A DNA stretch of 16,144 nt from contig CADBQZ010000003.1 of NCBI GenBank assembly GCA_902796865.1, forward strand, positions 1 through 16,144, in the 5' to 3' direction. This DNA is from an uncultured Ruminococcus sp. GTDB taxonomy: Bacteria > Bacillota > Clostridia > Oscillospirales > Ruminococcaceae. Positions 7,967 to 14,853 of the stretch are shown here, piece by piece; the first letter of the stretch is position 1, and each line of letters opens with the position of its first letter. The translations under genes were made by a program, and so were the position numbers. The notes beneath the pieces were generated by a model, which saw only the letters and a list, made by a program, of their open reading frames with translations, had not been told where the DNA came from and searched no databases.

Positions 7967-8983
7967 ATGAAAAAAATGATAACAGCAATACTTTGTTTAT
8001 CACTCATGACATCGGTTTTCGCAGCAGGCTGCGGAAAAGACGATTCTTCAAAAGAAAGCAGCAGTCAGTCTTCTTCACAGGCTGAAAGCTCATCGGCTGC
8101 TGAAGAATCATCACAGGCTGAAACTGAGGCTGAAGCTGCTGTTGAAGAAGAAGAAGAGGATACAGGTGATGCTTCACTCGACAATATACGCAATCAGGAC
8201 AATATAGGCGACAAAGAGCTTCTTGTTGTAAGCTTCGGAACAAGCTTTAACGACAGCAGAAGACTTACTATCGGTGCTATCGAAGACTCACTTGAAAAAG
8301 CTTTACCTGATATGGCAGTAAGAAGAGGATTTACTTCAAATATAATCATAAACCACATTTATAAGCGTGACGGCGTTGTTATCGACGATGTGGACGATGC
8401 GCTCAAAAGAGCAGTATCTAACGGCGTAAAGGAACTTGTTGTACAGCCTACTCACCTAATGAACGGACTTGAATACAACGAACTTGTAGACAAGGTAGGC
8501 GAATATGCTGATGCTTTTGAAAGCGTTAAATTCGGCAAGCCGCTCCTTACAAGTGATGATGACTTTGCCCGTGTGGAAAAAGCAATAACCGACTGGACAA
8601 AGGAATATGACGACGGTGAGACCGCTATATGCTTTATGGGTCACGGCACAGAAGCAGATTCTAACTCAGTATATCAGAAAATGCAGGATCTTCTCACAAA
8701 GGATGGCTTTAAGAACTATTTTGTAGGAACAGTTGAAGCAGAACCTTCTATAGACGACCTTCTTGCTGCCGTAAAGAAAGGCGGATACAAGAGAGTAGTA
8801 TTAGAGCCTCTCATGGTAGTTGCAGGCGACCATGCAAACAATGATATGGCAGGCGATGAAGAAGATTCATGGAAGTCAAAATTTGAAGCCGAAGGTCTTA
8901 AAGTCGAATGCCTTTTAAGAGGTCTTGGCGAAAACGAGGAAATAAGACAGATCTACGCAGAACACGCAAAGGCTGCCGAATAA
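7967..8983 (+). CDS. cbiK: Surface lipoprotein CbiK-type anaerobic cobaltochelatase
   Basis: CbiK enzymes insert Co2+ (or Fe2+) into sirohydrochlorin-type tetrapyrroles without ATP. This 338-residue protein starts with a lipoprotein signal peptide whose lipobox ends at Cys22 (FAAGC). A Ser/Glu-rich tether of about 45 residues follows, then a full CbiK domain from about residue 83: VVSFGTSFNDSR, VQPTH (159-163), FMGHGTEA, VGTVEAEPS and VVAGDHANNDMAGDEEDSW. His226, Glu257 and His289 match the metal-ligand triad known from Desulfovibrio CbiKP in identity and approximate spacing, so activity is likely retained. The protein should sit outside the membrane, tied to it by lipid, whereas typical biosynthetic CbiK is cytoplasmic. 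It is the first gene of the operon, with ribosome site AAAGGAAG. Its substrate could be a scavenged metal-free tetrapyrrole, or it could remove iron from haem. Confidence 0.93.
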   Translation: MKKMITAILCLSLMTSVFAAGCGKDDSSKESSSQSSSQAESSSAAEESSQAETEAEAAVEEEEEDTGDASLDNIRNQDNIGDKELLVVSFGTSFNDSRRLTIGAIEDSLEKALPDMAVRRGFTSNIIINHIYKRDGVVIDDVDDALKRAVSNGVKELVVQPTHLMNGLEYNELVDKVGEYADAFESVKFGKPLLTSDDDFARVEKAITDWTKEYDDGETAICFMGHGTEADSNSVYQKMQDLLTKDGFKNYFVGTVEAEPSIDDLLAAVKKGGYKRVVLEPLMVVAGDHANNDMAGDEEDSWKSKFEAEGLKVECLLRGLGENEEIRQIYAEHAKAAE

Positions 8984-8995
8984 TAAGGAGAAAAC

Positions 8996-9913
8996 ATGAA
9001 AATTAAAAGAACAATATTAGCAGTATTTTTATCAGCTGCACTTTTAAGCTCTCTGTCCGGCTGCGGCAGCAGTGATACGTCTTCGTCTGCTGACAGCAGC
9101 AGTGCACAGACACAGGCTGAAACACAGCCCGAAACTCAGGAGGAAACTCAGCACGAGACTGTTCCTCCCGAGGAGATAGGCTTTGATGGAATGACACCTG
9201 TCACGGCAGATGAGCTTTCCGACGGAGAATATCCTATAACCGTCGATTCAAGTTCCTCAATGTTCAAAATAACTGAATGTACACTTGCCGTATCAAACGG
9301 AAGCATGACTGCTAAGATGACTATGAGCGGCAAGGGATATGAGTATCTTTATATGGGTACTGAAGAAGCAGCAGCTTCAGCTGATGAAAATGACTTCATA
9401 AAATATGAAGAAAACGCTGACGGCGCTCAAGTATTCACTGTCCCGGTAGAAGCTCTCAACAAAGAGATAGACTGTGCGGCATTCAGCAAGAAAAAACAGC
9501 AGTGGTATGGAAGAACTCTTGTTTTCCGTGCCGATTCACTGCCCGATGATGCAGGATTTTCAAATAACGGAACTTCCGCTTCCGAGCTTGGACTTGAAGA
9601 CGGCGAATATACTGCCGATGTAAAGCTTGAAGGCGGTTCAGGAAGAGCCTCTGTATCGTCTCCGGCAAAGCTTACCGTAAAAGACGGCAATGTTACTGCG
9701 AAAATAATCTGGAGCAGCAATAAGTATGATTATATGATAGTAGGCGGCGAAAAGTATCTTCCTGTAAGCACCGATGAAAACTCCGTATTCGAGATACCGG
9801 TAAGCGGATTTGATTTCATGATGCCTGTAAAGGCAGATACTACCGCAATGAGTACTCCTCATGAGATCGAATATACACTTTATTTTGATTCTGCCTCAAT
9901 AGAAAAGAAATGA
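8996..9913 (+). CDS. Lipoprotein with two related beta-rich (NEAT-like?) domains
   Basis: The 305-residue product has a lipobox LSGC (Cys23), then a tether containing four Q-x-E-T tetrapeptides (residues 40-55). Two similar domains of about 105 residues follow (roughly 74-181 and 199-303). Both open with DGEY, carry a K-(M/I)-x-(M/W)-S...Y-(E/D)-Y core, an F-(T/E)-(V/I)-PV strand, and end in a hydrophobic beta strand (RTLVF; EYTLYF). The layout resembles haem-binding NEAT (iron-transport-associated) domains, but I cannot confirm that by eye. The second domain has the striking motif DTTAMSTPHEIEYTLYFDS. An AGGAG lies 5 bases before the ATG, 12 bp after cbiK. It probably binds or hands over the substrate of the neighbouring ABC importer at the cell surface. 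Ligand unknown. Confidence 0.85.
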   Translation: MKIKRTILAVFLSAALLSSLSGCGSSDTSSSADSSSAQTQAETQPETQEETQHETVPPEEIGFDGMTPVTADELSDGEYPITVDSSSSMFKITECTLAVSNGSMTAKMTMSGKGYEYLYMGTEEAAASADENDFIKYEENADGAQVFTVPVEALNKEIDCAAFSKKKQQWYGRTLVFRADSLPDDAGFSNNGTSASELGLEDGEYTADVKLEGGSGRASVSSPAKLTVKDGNVTAKIIWSSNKYDYMIVGGEKYLPVSTDENSVFEIPVSGFDFMMPVKADTTAMSTPHEIEYTLYFDSASIEKK

Positions 9914-11046
9914 AAAAAGCGGTCTTGATGATTCTTTCCTGCATGATATTTATACTTTCAATATCATGCAGCGAAAGCAATACAGATATTACAGATACTC
10001 TTTTCGGACTTAAAAAGACAGGCAGCATGGAGCTTTCATATGCCAAATGCTTCACAGCAGACTTTTATGACGAAGGCTATTCACTCGTTACTATCGGTGA
10101 GCAAAAGATACTTATAGTACCGAAGGACAAGCCTGTTCCCGAAGGTACAGAAGGGTATACTGTTATACAGCAGCCGGTCGAAAACATCTATGCCGCATCA
10201 TCTTCATCAGTCGATCTGTTTGACGGTATAGGAGCGCTCGACAGTGTGACCATGACTTCGACCGATATAAAGGATTGGGCGCTGCCTGATGTTATAAACG
10301 CTCTTGAAAACGAAAAGATGACATACATCGGCAAATACCGTTCCCCGGATTTTGAATGTCTGCTTGAAAATGAATGCGGACTTGCGCTTGAAAACACAAT
10401 GATATATCATAGTCCCGAGACATATGAAAAGATAGAAGAACTAGGTATACCGGTCATTGTTGAGAACTCAAGCTATGAGGAACACCCTTTAGGCCGTATG
10501 GAATGGATAAAGCTTTACGGACTTATTTTAGACAAGCTTGACACAGCCGAAAGCTTTTTTGATGCTAAGAAAGAAATATTTGACAAAGCAGCTGATGCTG
10601 TTTCAGACGGTGATAAAAAAACCGCGGCTTTTTTCTATGTAAGCAGCAGCGGTGCTATAAATATAAGAAAACCTAATGACTATATATCAAAAATGATAGA
10701 ACTTGCAGGCGGCAAATATATCTTTGATGCCGAAAGTCTCAATATACCGGAAACTGCTGTATCTACTATGAATATACAGCTCGAAAGCTTTTATAAGGCA
10801 GCAAAAGATGCTGATATACTTATATACAACAGTACAGTTGACGGTGAGCTTGACAGCATCAGTGATCTTATCGAAAAAAACAGTATATTTGCCGATCTCA
10901 AAGCCGTAAAAGAAGGAAATGTATGGTGCACACGCCAGAATGTTTTTCAGCAGACCACAGGTGCTGCCGAAATGATGACAGACCTTCACAGTATAATAAA
11001 CGGTGATACAGATAAGGAACTTAATTTTTTGAACAGGTTAAACTGA
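9910..11046 (+). CDS. ABC importer substrate-binding lipoprotein, iron-complex/corrinoid class
   Basis: This is the extracytoplasmic receptor of a type II ABC importer (BtuF/FepB/FhuD class, Peripla_BP_2 fold). It has 378 residues, with a hydrophobic signal segment and a likely lipidation site at Cys20 (ILSISC, a slightly weak lipobox). Family landmarks are IYAASSSSVDLFDGIGAL near residue 93, the inter-lobe region HPLGRMEWIK (192-201) and the C-terminal NVWCTRQNVFQQTTG. The ATG overlaps the previous stop (ATGA at 9910-9913) and lacks a good ribosome site, so it is probably translated by coupling. This class carries Fe-siderophores, haem or cobalamin. The operon context, with a chelatase and an adenosyltransferase, favours a tetrapyrrole, but specificity is not readable from sequence. 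Confidence 0.9.
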   Translation: MKKAVLMILSCMIFILSISCSESNTDITDTLFGLKKTGSMELSYAKCFTADFYDEGYSLVTIGEQKILIVPKDKPVPEGTEGYTVIQQPVENIYAASSSSVDLFDGIGALDSVTMTSTDIKDWALPDVINALENEKMTYIGKYRSPDFECLLENECGLALENTMIYHSPETYEKIEELGIPVIVENSSYEEHPLGRMEWIKLYGLILDKLDTAESFFDAKKEIFDKAADAVSDGDKKTAAFFYVSSSGAINIRKPNDYISKMIELAGGKYIFDAESLNIPETAVSTMNIQLESFYKAAKDADILIYNSTVDGELDSISDLIEKNSIFADLKAVKEGNVWCTRQNVFQQTTGAAEMMTDLHSIINGDTDKELNFLNRLN

Positions 11047-11051
11047 AAACT

Positions 11052-12071
11052 ATGACTAAAAAAAGAGATCTCAGGATCATATTATGCTTTTTATCCCTGT
11101 TTCTTATGATGGGGATATTTTTTTTGCTGAATCTTACAAACGGCAGCAGCCATATAAGTATATCTGAAATGTTCGATATACTAACAGGCGGCGGCGATGT
11201 GACAGCCAGAAAGATAATTCTTGATATACGCCTTCCGAGAGCCGCAGCAGCACTAATGCTTGGCGGAGCGCTTTCAATATCCGGTTATCTTTTGCAGAGC
11301 TTTTTCGGCAATCCTATAGCGGGTCCGTTCGTACTTGGAATATCATCCGGTGCAAAGCTTTTTGTCGCTGCCGTTATGATATACGCCGTAAAAAGCGGCA
11401 TGGCTGTAAATTCTGCAATGCTTGCAGCTGCGGCTTTTGCAGGCTCTCTTGCAGCAGTCGGACTTATACTGCCTCTTTCGGGCAGAGTAAAAGGAATGGC
11501 ACAGCTTATAATCATAGGCATAATGATAGGGTATATATGCTCTGCTGCAACAGAACTACTTGTAAATTTTGCGGACGATTCAAACATAGTAAACCTTCAT
11601 AACTGGTCTATGGGAAGCTTTTCCGGCATAGACAAAGATGATTTGAAAATAATAGCGGCAATAACCGGAACAGGTACTATATCAGCCTTTCTTCTTTCAA
11701 AGCCTATGGGAGCATATCTTCACGGCGAAGGATATGCTTCGAGTGTCGGCGTGAACATAAAGCTTTTCAGAGTGCTTCTGATGCTGCTTGCAAGTCTTCT
11801 TGCAGCGTGTGTCACGGCTTTTGCAGGTCCCGTTTCATTTGTCGGGGTAGCAGTGCCGCACCTTATCAAAGGTTTTTTCGGAACATCAAGACCTGTTATC
11901 ATAGTACCGGCAGTTTTTATCGGCGGAAGCACATTTTGTCTTTTCTGCGATCTTGCGGCACGAATGCTTTTTTCACCGCTTGAATTAAGTATAAGCACTG
12001 TTACCGCTATTCTGGGCGCACCCGTGGTAATAATCGTTATGATAAAGCGCAAAAGAAACGGAGGCTTATAA
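11052..12071 (+). CDS. FecCD/BtuC-family ABC importer permease
   Basis: This polytopic membrane subunit forms the channel of a type II importer, presumably as a homodimer. The 339 residues contain many hydrophobic helices and family landmarks: RLPRAAAALMLGGALSISG (60-78), FFGNPIAGPFVLGISSGA (84-101), GPVSFVGVAVPHLIKGFFG and the closing LELSISTVTAILGAP. It starts 5 bases after the receptor gene with only a weak ribosome site, suggesting termination-reinitiation. Its partners are the upstream receptor and downstream ATPase. The cargo is an iron complex, haem or corrinoid by family. Confidence 0.94.
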   Translation: MTKKRDLRIILCFLSLFLMMGIFFLLNLTNGSSHISISEMFDILTGGGDVTARKIILDIRLPRAAAALMLGGALSISGYLLQSFFGNPIAGPFVLGISSGAKLFVAAVMIYAVKSGMAVNSAMLAAAAFAGSLAAVGLILPLSGRVKGMAQLIIIGIMIGYICSAATELLVNFADDSNIVNLHNWSMGSFSGIDKDDLKIIAAITGTGTISAFLLSKPMGAYLHGEGYASSVGVNIKLFRVLLMLLASLLAACVTAFAGPVSFVGVAVPHLIKGFFGTSRPVIIVPAVFIGGSTFCLFCDLAARMLFSPLELSISTVTAILGAPVVIIVMIKRKRNGGL

Positions 12072-12073
12072 AT

Positions 12074-12841
12074 ATGGCTGTTCTTTCTTTAAAAGAGCTT
12101 TCCTGCGGATATGGAAAAAAAGTCATCGTAAAAGGTATAGAGCTTGAAGCAGATGCCGGTGAAATGATATGTCTTATAGGACAAAACGGCTCGGGCAAAT
12201 CAACTGTCCTGAAAACTATTGCCTCCATGATACCGCCTATAAGCGGCAGCATACTGATAGACGGAAAAAACAGATCAGATATAAGCAGGAATGAAGCTGC
12301 AAGGATAATGTCGGTACTGTTTACAGAAAGAGTGAACTATGACCGTATGACCTGCTTTGAAGCAGTCTCCGCCGGACGTTATCCTTATACAGGCCGACTT
12401 GGGATACTGTCTGACGATGACAAAAGGATAGTAAATGATGCTATGAAGCTTACAAAAACGTATGAGCTAAGAGACAGCGACATACGATTTATAAGCGACG
12501 GTCAGCGCCAGCTAGTTATGCTCGCAAGAGCCATAGCGCAGCAGCCGAGGATAATGATCCTTGACGAGCCGTCATCTTTTCTTGATATAAATAATAAGCT
12601 AAGACTTCTTGGCATATTAAAAAAGCTTACAGCCACAAAAAATATGACCGTAATAATGTCGCTGCACGAATTAGAGCTTGCAAAACAGTTTGCGGACAGG
12701 CTTATCTGTATAAAAAACGGAGCACCGGATAAAACAGGTACTCCCGATGAGATATTATCAGACGGATATATAAAAGAGCTTTTTGATATTGACGATGAGT
12801 ACACATACGAAATATCCGATATTCGGCAGGTGATAGAATGA
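12074..12841 (+). CDS. ABC importer ATPase (FecE/BtuD family) with variant motifs
   Basis: This 255-residue cytoplasmic subunit drives the importer. Walker A is GQNGSGKST (36-44), Walker B is IMILDEPS (160-167) and the switch histidine is His198 (SLHEL). Two sites are unusual. The signature is ISDGQRQ (140-146) rather than LSGGQ. The Q-loop region reads VLFTERV (81-87), with no obvious glutamine. I recall similar TER and SDGQ motifs in a clostridial subgroup, so this may be a lineage feature rather than decay. GGAGG (12060-12064) lies inside the end of the permease gene, 9 bases before the ATG. Only two bases separate the two genes. Confidence 0.94.
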   Translation: MAVLSLKELSCGYGKKVIVKGIELEADAGEMICLIGQNGSGKSTVLKTIASMIPPISGSILIDGKNRSDISRNEAARIMSVLFTERVNYDRMTCFEAVSAGRYPYTGRLGILSDDDKRIVNDAMKLTKTYELRDSDIRFISDGQRQLVMLARAIAQQPRIMILDEPSSFLDINNKLRLLGILKKLTATKNMTVIMSLHELELAKQFADRLICIKNGAPDKTGTPDEILSDGYIKELFDIDDEYTYEISDIRQVIE

Positions 12842-13356
12842 TACATATATACAGCGGAAGCGGCAAAGGAAAAACCACCGCAGCAGCAGGACTTGCTGTA
12901 AGAGCAGCCGGAGCAGGACTTAAAGTAATGTTTTATCAGTTTTTAAAAAACGGCAGCTCATCTGAGATAAAGATACTCGAAAGCATAGAAGGCATAACCG
13001 TTCGTCCATGCAGATGCTGTAATAAATTCACAAAGAAAATGACTGTCTCTGAAAAAGAAAAGGTAAAAGCCGAACATAATAAGATGCTGAAAGAAATACA
13101 GGATACGATAGAATGCGCTGATGCTGATATGATAGTTGCAGACGAGCTTATCGGCGCTTACAATAATGATATGCTTAACAAAGAATACGCCTTAAAGATA
13201 ATAAAAAAAGCATATGACAAAAATATAGAATTTGTTATGACCGGCAGAGAACCGCCTGATATTTTCTGTGAATTTGCCGATTATCACAGCGAGATAAAAG
13301 CCTTAAAGCACCCATATAAAAACGGAATAGCTGCTAGACTTGGCATAGAATACTGA
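12838..13356 (+). CDS. cobO: CobA/CobO-like ATP:corrinoid adenosyltransferase
   Basis: CobA/CobO/BtuR enzymes transfer the 5'-deoxyadenosyl group from ATP to Co(I) corrinoids. This 172-residue cytoplasmic protein, slightly shorter than the about 196-residue Salmonella CobA, has the family P-loop GSGKGKTTAAAG (7-18). It also has QFLK (34-37), ADELIGAYN (101-109), VMTGREPPD (133-141) and the closing ALKHPYKNGIAARLGIEY (155-172). In Salmonella CobA a Phe-Thr-Trp motif sits over the corrinoid; the matching place here seems to be KFTKK (63-67), keeping Phe64 but with Lys for Trp. A Cys cluster (C58, C60, C61) precedes it. The ATG overlaps the ATPase stop by 4 bases (ATGA). As last gene of the operon it would act on the imported ligand. 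A different but related role is possible. Confidence 0.9.
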   Translation: MIHIYSGSGKGKTTAAAGLAVRAAGAGLKVMFYQFLKNGSSSEIKILESIEGITVRPCRCCNKFTKKMTVSEKEKVKAEHNKMLKEIQDTIECADADMIVADELIGAYNNDMLNKEYALKIIKKAYDKNIEFVMTGREPPDIFCEFADYHSEIKALKHPYKNGIAARLGIEY

Positions 13357-13359
13357 ATA

Positions 13360-13397
13360 GATCCCCATAAAGCATTTTGTTTTGCTTTATGGGGATC
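13360..13397 (+). terminator. Terminator of the cbiK-cobO operon
   Basis: A perfect 15-bp stem (13360-13374 with 13383-13397) with an 8-base T-rich loop starts three bases after the cobO stop and is followed by GTTTCTTT. The convergent CAP-domain gene stops 11 bp further on, so the helix could also end that transcript. The minus side lacks a U-run. Confidence 0.88.
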
Positions 13398-13407
13398 GTT
13401 TCTTTGG

Positions 13408-14520
13408 TTAAGACTTCAAAAATCTCTTTTTAAGTATCAGAAGGTCAAAAACATTTATTTTATTGTCTTTATTCATGTCCTTTATTTTATCTGCATCAAA
13501 GCTTTTTTTGATAAGGAAATTAACAGTCTCTTTTATATCACTTGATGAAATACTTTCTTCCGGTTTAAGATCAATAAAATCTACCGTATATGATACCGGA
13601 GAAGAAAGCCCTTCTATCGTAACATCAAAGCTGTCTCCTGCTGCATAAGTGATATTATCCGGACGGAAAATTATACAGCCCTGCTGACCATAGTATTCGT
13701 TATTGACGTTGAAATATCCGTCTGCACTGCTGTTAGAAAACACCCATTTCTGACTGTCCTTTTTTCTTGTCAATGTAACTTTTACCGCCGAAGCATTAAC
13801 AGAATTTCCCATTGATATGCTCCAAGGATCTTTTTTATCAAAAAACTCTACAGGCATAGTCTGTGCCGGCCAGCATACACCATAATTCTCAGTGTATCCA
13901 AAGGTATTATCAAAAGCGTACATCGCAGTAAAATCTGAAACCATTCCGAAGCCGGTCTGTTTCATCGAAGGATTAAGGCACCAGCGCCTATGTCCGACAC
14001 GATCTATATTATAGCTGTCTTCATCTCTTATCCAGCCATACAATACCGCATCAATCGGTGAATAATAACCCCAGCCAAGATTAGAACTTGAAGCTCCCTC
14101 ATAGCCTTTATTATAAAGCTCATCTGACATATCCGCCGGCTTTGACGGCATATGCGAAAGCTGACCATTGACCGCATCTACAAGAGCGCCTGTCTGCGCC
14201 AGATCATTATAATTATCCGAGAGAGAAACTTCATCTATGCCTGCAATATATCTTACTATATTGAGCGCATTCAGCGCCGACTGTAATGTACTGTCACTTA
14301 ATTTTCCGGCACTGTACGGAGCAGTCTTATAATTCGGCTGTTCATCATAAGAAGCTGATGTGTCGAACGGATGTGTGTCGATATAATCAATTATTTCAGC
14401 CTTTGTTCGGCTTTGGACATTGATACCTGTCGAAGCCGCTTCTGTTGTAAATGCAAAAGAAGAAGATACTAGAGCCGCTGATGTCATAAAAATAGCAAAT
14501 GACTTGAAAATTTTTTTCAT
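13408..14520 (-). CDS. Secreted CAP/SCP-domain protein with short dockerin-like tail
   Basis: The 370-residue product has a Sec signal peptide (residues 1 to about 28), then a CAP (SCP/PR-1-like) domain at about 80-225. Likely pocket residues are His123 (LSHMP), Glu141 (YEGASSSNLGW), Glu167 and His177 (GHRRWCLNP). A beta-rich segment (about 235-315) follows. The last 45 residues resemble the second half of a type I dockerin. One complete Ca2+-binding loop is visible, D348-M-N-K-D-N-K-I-N-V-F-D359, followed by the LLILKKRFL helix; the first half has lost its loop residues. Bacterial CAP proteins are mostly uncharacterised, and the tail suggests attachment to a cohesin-bearing surface or cellulosome-like complex. 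GGGGGA lies 9 bases before the ATG. The gene lies downstream of the GH5 gene but has its own promoter. Confidence 0.9.
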   Translation of the reverse strand: MKKIFKSFAIFMTSAALVSSSFAFTTEAASTGINVQSRTKAEIIDYIDTHPFDTSASYDEQPNYKTAPYSAGKLSDSTLQSALNALNIVRYIAGIDEVSLSDNYNDLAQTGALVDAVNGQLSHMPSKPADMSDELYNKGYEGASSSNLGWGYYSPIDAVLYGWIRDEDSYNIDRVGHRRWCLNPSMKQTGFGMVSDFTAMYAFDNTFGYTENYGVCWPAQTMPVEFFDKKDPWSISMGNSVNASAVKVTLTRKKDSQKWVFSNSSADGYFNVNNEYYGQQGCIIFRPDNITYAAGDSFDVTIEGLSSPVSYTVDFIDLKPEESISSSDIKETVNFLIKKSFDADKIKDMNKDNKINVFDLLILKKRFLKS

Positions 14521-14609
14521 AATAATTATCCCCCGATAGGTTATTTAAGACAATACCACACATCAGATGCGATGCTGTGTCAGCTATTTGTCGGTTATGT
14601 GCCAACTAT

Positions 14610-14642
14610 ATTATATCATAAAGCGTAAGCGTATGATATAAT
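14610..14642. repeat. 11-bp inverted repeat upstream of the CAP gene
   Basis: ATTATATCATA (14610-14620) and TATGATATAAT (14632-14642) are perfect inverted copies around an 11-base centre containing a tandem AAGCGT. The 10-mer ATTATATCAT recurs in direct orientation at 14723-14732, so three copies lie within 125 bp. Each is also an extended -10 (ATGATATAAT) on one strand. It could be a dispersed palindromic repeat or an operator/promoter array. Confidence 0.6.
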
Positions 14643-14643
14643 T

Positions 14644-14690
14644 GCCCGATATGCAGGGAGCAAATCTATGATTTGCGTATCTGCAAGGGC
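14644..14690. other. Nested hairpin in the CAP gene 5' UTR
   Basis: Three nested complementary pairs are visible: GCCC/GGGC (14644-14647 with 14687-14690), GCAG/CTGC (14653-14656 with 14681-14684), and a 7-bp core GCAAATC/GATTTGC (14660-14666 with 14670-14676) with a 3-base loop. Together they form a 47-nt interrupted helix. It would lie about 26 nt into the predicted CAP transcript. It matches no riboswitch I recognise. Confidence 0.5.
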
Positions 14691-14722
14691 TTTTAAATAT
14701 TCTTAATGAATGCTTTGTATTC

Positions 14723-14751
14723 ATTATATCATGGTTCTGCACAAAAATCAA
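14723..14751 (-). promoter_or_regulatory. Promoter of the CAP-domain gene
   Basis: On the minus strand, TTGATT (14751-14746), a 17-base spacer and TATAAT (14728-14723) with an extended TG-A predict a start near 14716. This leaves a leader of about 196 nt that contains the inverted repeats. A second ATGATATAAT (14619-14610) nearer the gene lacks a good -35. Confidence 0.65.
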
Positions 14752-14796
14752 GAGCATAAGCACATTTTATTGTGAAAAAGCAATATTTGTAAATTT

Positions 14797-14827
14797 AAAA
14801 ACGGCAGATACAATATCTGCCGTTTTT
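14797..14827 (-). terminator. Terminator of the GH5-dockerin gene
   Basis: A perfect 14-bp stem (14797-14810 with 14814-14827) has a 3-base loop and terminal A/T runs that give a U-tract on the minus strand. It lies 26 bp past the stop of the glycoside hydrolase gene and separates it from the CAP gene. Confidence 0.9.
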
Positions 14828-14853
14828 ATTGAATATTAAACTAGATCTTATCT

